Shown here: piece by piece, positions 16,042 to 24,379 of the stretch
How the letters are laid out: the number at the start of each line of letters is the position of its first letter
Position numbering within the stretch: position 1 is the stretch's first letter
Source of the DNA: a virus
Strand: one strand, 5' to 3'
IMG/VR virus record: IMGVR_UViG_3300047469_000108
Coordinates: 1 to 41,631 of that record
DNA length: 41,631 bases
Program-made: the position numbers and the translations under genes
Notes under the pieces: generated by a model
Told to the model about the DNA's origin: nothing
What the model saw: only the letters and a program-made list of their open reading frames with translations
The model's database searches: none

Positions 16042-16542
16042 TTACGGCGCAACGGCGACCGGGAGGATTTCGAGGATGTCGGAGTTGATGCCGATCGTGA
16101 CGTTGCGGCGAACCACGTTGTCAGCGGCGCCAGCAGCGACGGTGTTGTTCATAACCTTGCCGCGCAGGTAGAACGTGGTCGGCAACAGCGCAGGAGTCGC
16201 TTCCGGGTCGCCGTCGTTCAGGGTGATCTTGATGTTGTAGTCGCCCTTGCTGCGATCCTTGTGAGCGATTTTCAGCTTCGCTTGACCCAAGTCGCCGTTG
16301 TCGAGGCCGATAGCCAGAGTAAGGTCACCGGCGTCGGCGGTGCCCTTGTACTTGCGCACGCGGCCATCACGCAGCGAGGTGAAGGTCACAGAGCTGAACG
16401 TGTCACCGAACTCACCCAGGTCTTCCACCTCGCCGATATCGACGTAGGTGTCAGCCTTATAAAGCGCTTCAGTGTCTGCGCCGTTCTTGCTACCGATGCC
16501 GATTCGGCAGCCGGCGGCGGTGTTGAGGTTGTCATCGGCCAT
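16042..16542 (-). CDS. Major tail tube protein
   Basis: A 166-residue protein in the tail-tube position just before G/GT. It begins MADDNLNTAAGCRIGIGSKNG and has the expected beta-rich pattern (DIGEVEDLGEFGDTFSSVTF near 35-54, and LRDGRVRKYKGTADAGDLTL). It ends with a run of beta strands. Hexameric rings of this protein stack to make the non-contractile tube. A strong GGAGG site lies before the start, fitting high expression. The family matches phage tail tube TTP proteins, not lambda gpV by clear sequence identity. Confidence 0.88.
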   Translation of the reverse strand: MADDNLNTAAGCRIGIGSKNGADTEALYKADTYVDIGEVEDLGEFGDTFSSVTFTSLRDGRVRKYKGTADAGDLTLAIGLDNGDLGQAKLKIAHKDRSKGDYNIKITLNDGDPEATPALLPTTFYLRGKVMNNTVAAGAADNVVRRNVTIGINSDILEILPVAVAP

Positions 16543-16571
16543 GGGGGTTCCTCCAAAGGCACATTGGATAA

Positions 16572-16584
16572 AGCCGCGATGCGG
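16572..16584 (-). other. Hairpin before the tail tube gene
   Basis: GCCGC pairs with GCGGC around a 3-nt loop and is followed by UUUAU on the minus strand, 29 nt before the start of the tail tube gene. It is a weak terminator-like structure. Confidence 0.45.
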
Positions 16585-16597
16585 CCGGTGGGTGGAC

Positions 16598-16984
16598 TTA
16601 GTGAGTGGTGATAACGCGAACCGTCATCGATCCTTGATACGTGACGCCGTCAGCATCGCGCTGGGCGTCAGCTTGTTCGACTCTGACCGATACTGCCCGG
16701 CCTACTGCCAGCGGCAAGCGGCGCTCATCCAGCGCGGCAATGACCTCGCCGAGAATGCGCTTTACTTCCGCTTGCCCGTGCGCGTCAGACCAGACCGAAA
16801 GATAGATCAGCCGCTGTTGACGCTTTTTGCCCGCAATGGGCGAAATGTTGGTAGAGATCTCCCGGTCAAACGAGACGTACGGCATGTCCGAATCCATCGG
16901 CGCGCCGTCGTAAACTGGACAAGACACCTCGGCCTCCAGCCTTGCGAACATCGCCTCCTGCAGTGCAACAGATGGATCAGGCAT
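16598..16984 (-). CDS. Tail completion/terminator protein (DUF3168)
   Basis: A 128-residue protein of the DUF3168 type. Residues 1-25 (MPDPSVALQEAMFARLEAEV) match the family N-terminus; RLIYLSVWSDAHGQAEVKRI near residues 58-77 matches its core helix and strand. This family caps the tail tube and joins it to the head, like lambda gpU. ATG 16984 overlaps the preceding gene by 8 bp, which decides the start over upstream codons. Confidence 0.88.
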   Translation of the reverse strand: MPDPSVALQEAMFARLEAEVSCPVYDGAPMDSDMPYVSFDREISTNISPIAGKKRQQRLIYLSVWSDAHGQAEVKRILGEVIAALDERRLPLAVGRAVSVRVEQADAQRDADGVTYQGSMTVRVITTH

Positions 16985-17555
16985 TGGAAGATCCCTCGCT
17001 GGCTTTGCGTAACGTTCTGGCAACCGCTTCGCGAATGTTCGCCAGCACGAACTCTCGATTCACATCCTTCGCCGGTCGAAGCCAAGGATGCGCTGGTCGG
17101 GCCGGGATGTCCGGATACTTGCCGTAGAAAGTGGAACCGTCGGATTTGTTCTTCGTGTCCCGCGCTCGCAGCGCGTTTCGGCGCCCGGACAACTTCGACT
17201 TGTCGCGATTGTTGGTGTGCTCACCCCCTACCGCGTTTTTGTCAGCCCTTCGGTAAAGCGTGCCGCTGTAGCCCTTCGTCCCGTATTCGAGGAAGCGCAG
17301 GTAGAAAAAACGCTGAGTGTCGCGCTTACCTCGAATACCGATTTCGGCATTGAGACCACTCTTCGAAACGAACACCTTCAACGCGGCAGACGCGGCGCCA
17401 GTGTCCTTGGGGATCAGTTGCCTCATTGTGGCCAGGATCTGATCAGCGCTTTCTTTCATAACGCCTACCAGCTCGTTGTCCATCGTCGCGTGAATGTTGC
17501 GCAGTGTCCGTCGCAATTTGAAGTCGCCGGACATCCGCGACCGGCGAGCAGCCAT
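16977..17555 (-). CDS. HK97 gp10-like head-tail joining protein
   Basis: A 192-residue protein of the HK97 gp10 family, which forms part of the neck between connector and tail. The motif LIPKDTGAASAALKV (about residues 48-62) and the YLRFLEYGTKGYSG and PARPAHPWLRPA segments are characteristic. It has a basic N-terminus. It is longer than many family members because of an insertion around residues 100-145 rich in K, R, N and D. It follows the 56-residue gene by three bases. Confidence 0.88.
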   Translation of the reverse strand: MAARRSRMSGDFKLRRTLRNIHATMDNELVGVMKESADQILATMRQLIPKDTGAASAALKVFVSKSGLNAEIGIRGKRDTQRFFYLRFLEYGTKGYSGTLYRRADKNAVGGEHTNNRDKSKLSGRRNALRARDTKNKSDGSTFYGKYPDIPARPAHPWLRPAKDVNREFVLANIREAVARTLRKASEGSSNA

Positions 17556-17558
17556 GAC

Positions 17559-17729
17559 CTACTCCTTGGCCTTCTGAGCCTTGTCAGGTGCAGACGCAAC
17601 TTCTGCAGCTGGTGTTACCAGGCCGCGCTGGACAAGATCGGCGCCGAGCTTCGCGTCAACTTCAAACACTTCACCCTTATCGCGATCGCCAGTGGCGCCA
17701 GACAGGGTGCCCAAAGCAATAACTTTCAT
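17559..17729 (-). CDS. Small connector-region protein (56 aa)
   Basis: A 56-residue protein starting MKVIALGTLSGATGDRDKGE and ending in KAQKAKE. The first 40 residues look like a small beta barrel (VFEVDAKLGADLVQRGLVTP), a pattern seen in tiny proteins of head-tail modules in Pseudomonas phages. It fits with 9 bp and 3 bp spacing between the head closure and gp10-like genes, so it is part of the operon. Function not known; a structural clip or an assembly aid would fit its position. Confidence 0.75.
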   Translation of the reverse strand: MKVIALGTLSGATGDRDKGEVFEVDAKLGADLVQRGLVTPAAEVASAPDKAQKAKE

Positions 17730-17738
17730 GATTCACCT

Positions 17739-18071
17739 CTACGGATTGGGTACGTTCGAACACAGCAGCCGGAGCATCGTGTTCTCGTTGTCGATCAGCG
17801 CGGCGCCGATCAAGTAGGTGATGGTGATGCCTTTCGCTGTGTGCACAAGTCGATTGCCCGCGACAGCGTCAGCGCGAGGACGGATACGGATCTCGGCGGT
17901 CACCACGACTTTCAGCTGTTCCGCAACGGGCGATACGCGCCCCGTCGGCAGCGTGATTTCACACCACGGTTTGCCGATTTCAGCCCACGTGGTATCGAAG
18001 CCACCAGTTTTGTTTTTGGTCAGCACCGGCTTGAACATCGTGCACCGGTGGCGCATTGGGCCTGCTCGCAT
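17739..18071 (-). CDS. Head closure / head-tail adaptor protein
   Basis: A 110-residue protein in the position of SPP1 gp16-like head closure proteins. ATG 18071 overlaps the connector stop (TGATG). It starts MRAGPMRHRCTMFKPV and keeps the pattern of the family: an N-terminal strand with RHRC, a TWAEIGKPWCEIT strand near residues 28-40, and a C-terminal GITITYLIG strand. It would sit below the connector ring to stop DNA leakage and present a site for the tail. Confidence 0.8.
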   Translation of the reverse strand: MRAGPMRHRCTMFKPVLTKNKTGGFDTTWAEIGKPWCEITLPTGRVSPVAEQLKVVVTAEIRIRPRADAVAGNRLVHTAKGITITYLIGAALIDNENTMLRLLCSNVPNP

Positions 18072-18370
18072 CAGAATCGCTTCCTTGGCCAAAGAAGTCG
18101 GTCAACGGCGAGCGGTATCGCCGTTGAAATTGTCCCGATAACTACCGCTTCGCGGTTTGCGTACCAGTGCCCAACGATCAGAAGCACTGCCTGCTCAACG
18201 TCAGGGGTGAACCCCATCTGCTCCGGCCCAATAGGAGCCGTATCGACCAGCTCTCGGTCGCAATGCATGGCAACGTGCGACTTGGCCGCTTCGAGGTAGC
18301 CGGCAATGAGCGTGTCCTCCTCGTCGCCATCCACCCGCAGGTGGAGCTTCACACGCGCCTGGTCGATCAT
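18071..18370 (-). CDS. Head-tail connector, HK97 gp6-like
   Basis: A 99-residue, mostly helical protein with the gp6/gp15 connector pattern: VKLHLRVDGDEEDTLIAGYLEAA at residues 7-29, then VEQAVLLIVGHWYANRE near 58-74. Twelve to thirteen copies form a ring under the portal. It starts directly after the preceding stop codon (TAAATG). Order portal-protease-capsid-connector matches HK97-like phages. Confidence 0.9.
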   Translation of the reverse strand: MIDQARVKLHLRVDGDEEDTLIAGYLEAAKSHVAMHCDRELVDTAPIGPEQMGFTPDVEQAVLLIVGHWYANREAVVIGTISTAIPLAVDRLLWPRKRF

Positions 18371-18559
18371 TTAGGTCGCCTTCCCTTTCTTAATCGCAAC
18401 CGGTTTTTCGTTCGGAGCTTCGAGCGTTTCGACCTCTTCAGCCAAATCCATACTGATCAACGCCTCAGCGATCTCATCGGTCACCGGGCGTTCTTCGAAC
18501 TGGTCGAAGTGCCCAGCGTGATAGTGGGAAAATTGGCGCAGTGCGCGAATAGTCTTCAT
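18371..18559 (-). CDS. Small hypothetical protein after the capsid gene
   Basis: A 62-residue protein starting MKTIRALRQFSHYHAG. The middle (EERPVTDEIAEALISMDLAEEV) is acidic and helical, and the C-terminus is basic (IKKGKAT). It is coupled to the connector gene and preceded by a GNRA-loop hairpin. Short proteins in this position are common between capsid and connector genes in Pseudomonas phages; function unknown. Confidence 0.7.
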   Translation of the reverse strand: MKTIRALRQFSHYHAGHFDQFEERPVTDEIAEALISMDLAEEVETLEAPNEKPVAIKKGKAT

Positions 18560-18568
18560 GCCGTTACC

Positions 18569-18586
18569 GGGGCAGTTGCCTGCCCC
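18569..18586 (-). other. GCAA-loop hairpin between capsid and connector genes
   Basis: GGGGCAG pairs perfectly with CTGCCCC around a GCAA tetraloop on the minus strand, 10 nt after the capsid stop. No U run follows. It could protect the 3' end of the capsid message. Confidence 0.6.
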
Positions 18587-18596
18587 GCACCTGTAG

Positions 18597-19760
18597 TTAT
18601 TCAGCCGGGGTGAAAGTGCCTTTGATGATTGCGGTCGGACGGTAGTGGGTCACCGCCAGGCGCTCTTCACAGAGGATTGTCAGCATGTTCTTCACGAAGT
18701 TGTCGCGATCCTGGTTGCTGATCTCGATGGTCGCGTCCATGCGATCCCAGATCTGCGAGGCCAGATCGAAGCCGCCAACAGTGAAGGTGCCCTGCGCCTG
18801 TGCCTTGGTTGCTACCACCGGCAGCCCCCACATGACTTTGGCCGCAAATGCCGCCGGCCCGCCAAAAATGTATCGACCGTCGGCGTCTTTAAGCAACGCA
18901 ATGGCATGCCAGTCGCGCGGGTTAAGGATCAGGCCGGAAGCCTCGAACTCCGACTCGCTTGTCTGGAAGATGGCGTGAGCGATCTGGTCAGCACGGGTAT
19001 CACCCGTGGCATTGAGTGCAACGTCGTAGGCACTGGCAACCTTGTTCAAACCGATCAGGTTGTCACCAGTACCGTCGCCGTTGAGTAGCTGACCCTCTTC
19101 AACAAGGTCTAGGCCAAAGAGCAAGCGGCCGTTCACGTAGGATTCCAGCATCGGGGCATCATCCATGATCTGGCGCGATGCCTGAATCCAGTGAGCGATG
19201 GTTTTGACGTTGGCGGTTTCCTTGGTGAAAGTCAGTTGCGACTCAGGCTTGAGCGCGCCCTCTGCCACCGGCGCAGCACTGTTGGTGAATACGTTCTCAC
19301 GCACGTACTCAATAGCGTTCGAAGTGGTTCGACCTTGCGCCAGCAGGTCACGGATAGTCAGTCGGCGTAGTCCTGGCATCAGGATGCCGGCGTTCTGTTG
19401 CGGCTGCACCAGCGCGCCAGCAGAGCCCGCACCGGCGCCAAGGGCCTTGCTGAAGCTCTTCACGTCGACTTTGCCCGAGGTGGAACCGTTCCAACCTTTT
19501 TTCAGATCTTCGGCGGCGCGCTCGGCAAACGACTTCTTGGTTTCCGGGTTGTCCAGGGCACCGCCGGCAAGCTTCGATTCAAGGTCGAACAGGCGGGTAC
19601 CGGCGGTTTTCAGTTCATCCTGAACAGTTTGCAGGTCGCCCTGCAGCTTCTTGCTGATCTCGCCGGTAGCGGAGATCTCTTTCTTTTGCTCATCGAACAG
19701 CGCAGTCATGTTGGTTTGCGCGGTTTCGATTGCCTTTTGGATTTGGGCCAATTCGGACAT
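18597..19760 (-). CDS. Major capsid protein, HK97 fold
   Basis: A 387-residue HK97-family capsid protein. Residues 1-85 are a charged helical scaffold-like delta domain (AETAQTNMTALFDEQKKEI region), expected to be removed by the upstream protease. The capsid domain starts near residue 90, with GILMPGLRRLTIRDLLAQG (about 125-143) and LNPRDWHAIALLKDADGRYIFGG (about 285-307). HK97-type autocatalytic crosslinking cannot be judged from sequence alone. Confidence 0.95.
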   Translation of the reverse strand: MSELAQIQKAIETAQTNMTALFDEQKKEISATGEISKKLQGDLQTVQDELKTAGTRLFDLESKLAGGALDNPETKKSFAERAAEDLKKGWNGSTSGKVDVKSFSKALGAGAGSAGALVQPQQNAGILMPGLRRLTIRDLLAQGRTTSNAIEYVRENVFTNSAAPVAEGALKPESQLTFTKETANVKTIAHWIQASRQIMDDAPMLESYVNGRLLFGLDLVEEGQLLNGDGTGDNLIGLNKVASAYDVALNATGDTRADQIAHAIFQTSESEFEASGLILNPRDWHAIALLKDADGRYIFGGPAAFAAKVMWGLPVVATKAQAQGTFTVGGFDLASQIWDRMDATIEISNQDRDNFVKNMLTILCEERLAVTHYRPTAIIKGTFTPAE

Positions 19761-19763
19761 GGT

Positions 19764-20426
19764 TCAATTTCCTACAGATGGGAAGGACTTGATGCGCTCC
19801 AGGAGCGCGGTGATTTCGCCACCTTCGGAATCACTCCGAATTGCGGACTTGAACCGGGCAATAAAGCCCAGCGCTTGCGACTTCGACAAACCAGCCGAAT
19901 CCCTCAACCAGTGTTCTACGTCGCGAATAGTGGTTATCGACTCCATGCTTTTCATGGAATCAATGGTTGCTTGTTCGTTGGCGGGAAAGGTGCAGATGCT
20001 TATCTCGCGCAGCGCTTGCACGTTCTTGAAGGCGCGGCCGGTATCGATGATGGTGTAGTCGTCCTTCATGACCGTAAAGCCTACCGACATGCCTTCAACA
20101 GTCTTGTGCTCCATGGCGGCGCGCAGGTCGTTGGAAGCGGACATACCGGGAGTAAGCTCACCGATGACGATCAGCCCCTTACTGTCTTCTTCCAGGTTCT
20201 GCCACTTGCCTACGGGCATCTCCCACGTTTGATGGTTGAAGAACATCCCGACCTTTCGGCTTTGGCCGATTAGGGCCTTCTTGTAAGCGCCCGGAAGAAT
20301 GATGTCGCCATCCGAATCTACGACATCAAAGACGCTGGCGTACCCCTCGAAAACCCCAGCTTTGCCGTCCGAGGAGAATTTGATTTCGGTGTCGGTAAAC
20401 GCCAGGGTCTTTTGAATATTTGACAT
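19764..20426 (-). CDS. Prohead maturation protease, HK97 type
   Basis: A 220-residue serine protease of the HK97 gp4 (U35) family. The catalytic pair is visible: His65 in MFFNHQ and Ser114 in EGMSVGF. FEGYASVFDVVDSDGDIILPGAY at residues 26-48 is the family N-terminal motif. It cuts the capsid delta domain and then itself. GGAG lies before the start, and a terminator-like hairpin overlaps the end of the portal gene upstream. The C-terminal 60 residues are charged and helical. Confidence 0.95.
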   Translation of the reverse strand: MSNIQKTLAFTDTEIKFSSDGKAGVFEGYASVFDVVDSDGDIILPGAYKKALIGQSRKVGMFFNHQTWEMPVGKWQNLEEDSKGLIVIGELTPGMSASNDLRAAMEHKTVEGMSVGFTVMKDDYTIIDTGRAFKNVQALREISICTFPANEQATIDSMKSMESITTIRDVEHWLRDSAGLSKSQALGFIARFKSAIRSDSEGGEITALLERIKSFPSVGN

Positions 20427-20440
20427 TGGGTAGCTCCAGA

Positions 20441-20469
20441 AAAACTAAACCCCGCTAGGGGCGGGGTTC
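20441..20469 (-). terminator. Terminator-like hairpin overlapping the portal stop
   Basis: AACCCCGC pairs with GCGGGGTT (20449-20456 and 20462-20469) and the minus strand then reads UUUAGUUUUU. The stem encodes the last portal codons. It ends 22 nt before the protease start and could lower portal-to-protease read-through. Confidence 0.65.
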
Positions 20470-21716
20470 GTTTTGCCAAGTTGATCGAGCGGCACGTTCT
20501 GCGCCTGTCGCGTGGCGACATCACCACCAGGAAGCGGCGGTCGATTGTCGATGCGCCTTCCTTCGTTAACGGTCAGAAGGCCCGTATCGACTTTGGTTTT
20601 CATAAAGTTTGCTCGAGCAGTGGAGTCGCCGCTCAACAATGCATCACGATTGTGCTCGGCGTGAATGCGCCCCAAGTCGGCAGGCTTTATAAGCCAACGC
20701 AGAATGCAGCCCTCCCATATCTCAAGGTATGGATCAAGGCCGTACTGAAGAAATCCTAAATTTTGTTGTTCAATACCCGAGCCCCAGCTTGTGGACTTTT
20801 CTACATCGCCCACCAGATGCGGCGGAACACCGAAGAAGCGAGCCAGCTCGCTCACCTGAAACTTTCGAGCAGCCATCGTCTCAGCGTCCTGCGGGCTCAC
20901 GCCGATAGCCTGCGTAGTAAAACCACCCTCCAATATCCACAGCCGCTTCTTTACTGGGCCGCCGGAGATTTCCTTGAAATTTGACTCTACTTGGTTGCGC
21001 TGATCTGTCGTGAGTAGCTTTCCTTCACCCGTCATAAGCAACTGGGGGGATTTCGCACCGTTCGCGTAGAAGTCGCGCTGCTGATCCTCCATCGCAACAG
21101 CAACGCCCGCCGTCTTGGCAGCAAACGCGATCGGGGAAAGACCGACCAGTCCGTTGAACCCGAAACCCTTCAGGTGGAAAATATCGCTCTGCTTGAAATC
21201 GGCGTACTCCGTGTCACGTCGATACCGGTAAATGATCCGCCTGCCCTCCAGACGAACATCCATGTTCACCGACATTAGGGGTACAAGGCTGATTACGTCA
21301 CCAGCACCGTTACGCTCCACCAAGGCGTAAGCGTTTCCGTAATAACAAAGCTGCATCGTCATGGCGACACGGAAGTCAAAAGCTGTCATGAAGTCGTTGG
21401 GCCGATACTTCAGGAGTCGCGCAAGCGGGTTGTCTAACCCTACCTTCTCCCTGTTCTCGCCTTTAGTTTCGAAAACGTCCAAAGGCATACAGGCCGTAAC
21501 GCTCGATATGAGACGCACGCAAGCGAACACCGTCGATATCTGGAGCGATCGCTCATCCGTTACGACCGAGTCACCAACCTCACCGGAGGCGGAAATAGGC
21601 CCTGTCTGAGATCCCTTGTTCGGCGTCGACAACCGACCGCCGACAAAGAAGCTCGCCATGCGCGCCCAGAATGGGCTTCGGGTGCGCAGGTCAATGCTGT
21701 AGTCGGTATCTGCCAT
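20445..21716 (-). CDS. Portal protein, HK97 family
   Basis: A 423-residue HK97 gp3-like portal protein (12-mer DNA gate in the head). Typical segments are LQISTVFACVRLISSVTACMP (about 58-78), GNAYALVERNGAGDVISL (about 131-148), and SELARFFGVPPHLVGDVEKSTSWGSGIEQQ (about 292-321). The start ATG overlaps the terminase stop by one base (TAATG). Length is normal for the family. Confidence 0.95.
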   Translation of the reverse strand: MADTDYSIDLRTRSPFWARMASFFVGGRLSTPNKGSQTGPISASGEVGDSVVTDERSLQISTVFACVRLISSVTACMPLDVFETKGENREKVGLDNPLARLLKYRPNDFMTAFDFRVAMTMQLCYYGNAYALVERNGAGDVISLVPLMSVNMDVRLEGRRIIYRYRRDTEYADFKQSDIFHLKGFGFNGLVGLSPIAFAAKTAGVAVAMEDQQRDFYANGAKSPQLLMTGEGKLLTTDQRNQVESNFKEISGGPVKKRLWILEGGFTTQAIGVSPQDAETMAARKFQVSELARFFGVPPHLVGDVEKSTSWGSGIEQQNLGFLQYGLDPYLEIWEGCILRWLIKPADLGRIHAEHNRDALLSGDSTARANFMKTKVDTGLLTVNEGRRIDNRPPLPGGDVATRQAQNVPLDQLGKTNPAPSGV

Positions 21717-23503
21717 TACATGCTCATCGGTCGATTGAGGAAGTCATCAAGGTTTTGCGTCAAAGCTCGTTGCTCTGCCGCGCCTACAGCCATAGCCATA
21801 GCCACCGCGCCGTCGATCCGGCCGGTTCGTTTTCGCTTCGAAAAGCACCTGTTTTCTTGGGCGTCGGCCTCCATTACGGCGGACGCAACGTTCCACGTCA
21901 GACAAGGATTATCGAGCACCTGAATATTTCCGGTGGCGATGAGGTCTTCAACCAGGTCAATGGAGTGAGTCATCCATAGATTGGATTCTCTTGCCGGTCG
22001 GAAGCCCTGGCCGTGAGCAACCAACTTCAATTCAATGCCTTGATCCTCAAGCTCAATTTCCAGATAGCTCATATGGAACGGATCGAAGGCCACCGCTTGA
22101 ATGTCGTACTTCGCAGCCAGCTCGCCCAAACGCTTCGCAACAAAGGCATAGTTGATTGCTTTACCAGGCGGTGCGTGGATGTGTCCATCCTGAAGCCAGA
22201 TGTCATAAGGCACACCGTCAATCGCAGCGCGATCAAGCAGCGTGTCCTTCGGCGTCCAGAACTCAGCGATAGACTTGCCCTGCTCAGGGAAGTACAGGTT
22301 TAACGCCGTCAGGTCGCGCTTTCCTGAGAGGTCGAGACCTCCATAGCAGACCTGCCCGACCAATTTTTCGGGATCAAACTTCGCGCAGCAAGACAGCCAG
22401 GTGTCGATGTCCACCCACGGGTTCGCAGCGTCCACCCACTGGCAGAAGTTCAGGCGGCGAACAGTACTCGCCTTCGCCGGCATGCCCTTCGCATCGGTGA
22501 CCTGTTCACGCAGATACTTCGGCTGGAACGTGTGGCCCAACGATGGGTTGGCCTTTCCCCAGCACTTCTCGTCTTTGAACGGGTCATCACCCTTGTCCAA
22601 GGAGCATATGAAAGAGAAGAAACCATCGTTGAAGTGGCGGTGCCTCTTCGTCACACCTTTGGCGCCAGCTTCGCAGACATTCACTCCGAGCTGGTGATAG
22701 CTGTAGCAAACCGAATTACGGTCGTGGCCGCTGTTGGTGATCATCAGGATCAGCGCCTGGCGCCGGCCCTTGGTGCCCGCCCGCATGAACTCGACGGTCT
22801 TGTTGTTCTTGTGTTCGTGGACTTCGTCAATCAGAGCACAGTGCGGACGCGGGCCAGACTGGCCGTCGTCGGAACTGATCGGGCGGAAGAACGAGCCAGT
22901 CGCGAGGTAGGCGAGGTTCCAGACCTTTTCATCACGTCCCGACTTCTTGATTTTCTTCATCAGCGATGGCGACTGATCAACCATCGCCACCGCATCGCGG
23001 AACAGGATCATGGCCTGGTCGCGCTTCGTTGCAGCGGCATACACCTCGGCGCGCGGCTCATTGTCAGAGGTCAGGCAATACAGGCCGATGCCCGCCGCCA
23101 GCGGCGACTTGCCCGACCCTTTCCCTGACTCGATATAGCAAGTTCGGAACCGGCGAAAACCATCAGGCGCCATCCAACCAAAGATCGATCCGACGATGAA
23201 GGCCTGCCAAGGCAGAAGAACGAACGGCAGACCTTCGTGTTCGCCACCGTTGAGCTTGAGCACTGTTTTGAAATACCGGATCGCCCGGTTGGCTTTTTCA
23301 AGATTCCAGGTCAGGCCGCGCTTTGGGCCGTCTTCCAAATCGCGCAGATGTCGACCACACGCGTTTCGAATATCGGGACCGGCCAACACCTTGCCGGCAT
23401 AAACTTCTTGAGCCCAAGCCGTTACCGGGTCAACCGCATAGGAAACCTTCTTGACCTCAATTGAAGAACTCGTCTTCCGGGTCTTTGTCTTGAGGTTCGC
23501 CAA
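21716..23503 (-). CDS. Terminase large subunit
   Basis: A 595-residue packaging motor of the HK97-like TerL family. The Walker A motif ESGKGSGKS is at about 125-133 and Walker B ALIDEVHE at about 223-230. The nuclease half starts near YGGLDLSGKRDLTAL and has later acidic residues (AFDPFHMSYLEIELE, RIDGAVAMAMA). The start is uncertain: the frame opens at TTG 23503 inside the small-subunit gene, with no ATG for many codons; residues from about YAVDPVTAWA match the family, so TTG is plausible. Confidence 0.95.
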   Translation of the reverse strand: MANLKTKTRKTSSSIEVKKVSYAVDPVTAWAQEVYAGKVLAGPDIRNACGRHLRDLEDGPKRGLTWNLEKANRAIRYFKTVLKLNGGEHEGLPFVLLPWQAFIVGSIFGWMAPDGFRRFRTCYIESGKGSGKSPLAAGIGLYCLTSDNEPRAEVYAAATKRDQAMILFRDAVAMVDQSPSLMKKIKKSGRDEKVWNLAYLATGSFFRPISSDDGQSGPRPHCALIDEVHEHKNNKTVEFMRAGTKGRRQALILMITNSGHDRNSVCYSYHQLGVNVCEAGAKGVTKRHRHFNDGFFSFICSLDKGDDPFKDEKCWGKANPSLGHTFQPKYLREQVTDAKGMPAKASTVRRLNFCQWVDAANPWVDIDTWLSCCAKFDPEKLVGQVCYGGLDLSGKRDLTALNLYFPEQGKSIAEFWTPKDTLLDRAAIDGVPYDIWLQDGHIHAPPGKAINYAFVAKRLGELAAKYDIQAVAFDPFHMSYLEIELEDQGIELKLVAHGQGFRPARESNLWMTHSIDLVEDLIATGNIQVLDNPCLTWNVASAVMEADAQENRCFSKRKRTGRIDGAVAMAMAVGAAEQRALTQNLDDFLNRPMSM

Positions 23504-23915
23504 TGGCCTGCACCTTGGATCTGGCGGCGGGTGTCATGCCGAAATGGGTAAGGTAAGAGAGCAACCTGCGGTCGGCATCAGCCGCCATCGCGACTGCCGG
23601 GTGCGCTTTTATCAGCCCCGCATCAGTGGAGTAGGTATGGCCCTCCTCGGAAATAACTTTGGTCAAACGGCGAACCTCGGCGGCGACTTCGCAAAGCCGC
23701 TCGAGGGTTTGAAGATCGGCTTCGGTGAGCACGCCCATGGATGTGGCGAGTGGGCAGAATATTTTCCACACCGCCTGTCCATCGGCCGTCATCGTTGAGG
23801 GTGGCGACTGGTAAGATGCAACTGCGAGCTGAGGCTCCCGCTTGTTTTCCCTACTGGCACGCAACGTGCCGGTGACCTTTTTCTGGGTCGTAGGAGCGGG
23901 GGTTCTTCCCTTCAA
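23457..23915 (-). CDS. Terminase small subunit, P27 family
   Basis: A 152-residue P27-family small terminase. It has the basic N-terminus MKGRTPAPTTQKKVTGTL, a helical DNA-recognition core with LTEADLQTLERLCEVAAEVRRL (about 64-85), and the TDAGLIKAHPAVAMAADADRRL segment (about 97-118). The start is TTG with GGAGAG 6 nt upstream. It recognises the packaging site and overlaps the large subunit by 47 bp. An HNH gene upstream is usual for cos phages with this terminase. Confidence 0.93.
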   Translation of the reverse strand: MKGRTPAPTTQKKVTGTLRASRENKREPQLAVASYQSPPSTMTADGQAVWKIFCPLATSMGVLTEADLQTLERLCEVAAEVRRLTKVISEEGHTYSTDAGLIKAHPAVAMAADADRRLLSYLTHFGMTPAARSKVQAIGEPQDKDPEDEFFN

Positions 23916-24052
23916 AAAAACTCTCCAATTCTGGCTTTTTGTGTAAAGAGGGTCGAGGGCGGTACTGTCAGCGCAATTTCCGAACTTTTGACCCTCCCCC
24001 TAGGGGCTGTGACGTGCCACAACAGAGGCGCCGGGACACGTGAAAACCATTC
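23916..24052. other. Non-coding gap, candidate cos region
   Basis: This 137-bp gap between HNH and small terminase has no convincing gene. It contains the perfect palindrome CCCCTAGGGG at 23997-24006 and GC-rich flanks. In HK97-like phages with P27/HNH terminases the cos site lies around here. The exact cut cannot be placed from sequence alone. Confidence 0.4.
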
Positions 24053-24379
24053 TCATTTCCTCAAGTTCTGACGATTCCAGTGATGGTTCGGGTCAATTGG
24101 CAGTCCATTGACGTCGCAGCCGACCACAACGCCCGACTTCTCCTCCCTTTGCTTCGCGCTGTCATGACAGAGCTTGCAGAGGCTTTGCAGGTTTGTCGGG
24201 TCGAAGAACAGCGTCACGTCACCACGATGAGGCTTGATGTGGTCGGCGATGTTCGCGGCAACCACACGCCCCTGCGAGGTGCAGCGGCGGCATAGCGGCT
24301 CGTCCTGCAGTTGCTTCCACCTAAGTCGAAACCAGTCCTTGGTCTTGTAGAGGTGATGCCAAGGCGATGTGTTCGCCAT
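24053..24379 (-). CDS. HNH endonuclease of the packaging module
   Basis: A 108-residue HNH nuclease. It has CRRC (about 30-33), the HNH core DHIKPHRGD (about 46-54), then LQSLCKLCHDSAKQRE (about 64-79), giving two CxxC pairs that bind structural zinc and the catalytic histidines. HNH proteins next to terminase stimulate the specific cos cleavage in HK97-like phages. Coupled to the holin by an ATGA overlap. Confidence 0.93.
   Translation of the reverse strand: MANTSPWHHLYKTKDWFRLRWKQLQDEPLCRRCTSQGRVVAANIADHIKPHRGDVTLFFDPTNLQSLCKLCHDSAKQREEKSGVVVGCDVNGLPIDPNHHWNRQNLRK

Noticed and set aside
17088-18299. 403-codon + strand frame opposite the connector genes
   Set aside because: It is the complement of five well-supported minus-strand genes with overlapping starts and stops; its composition is that of a shadow frame.
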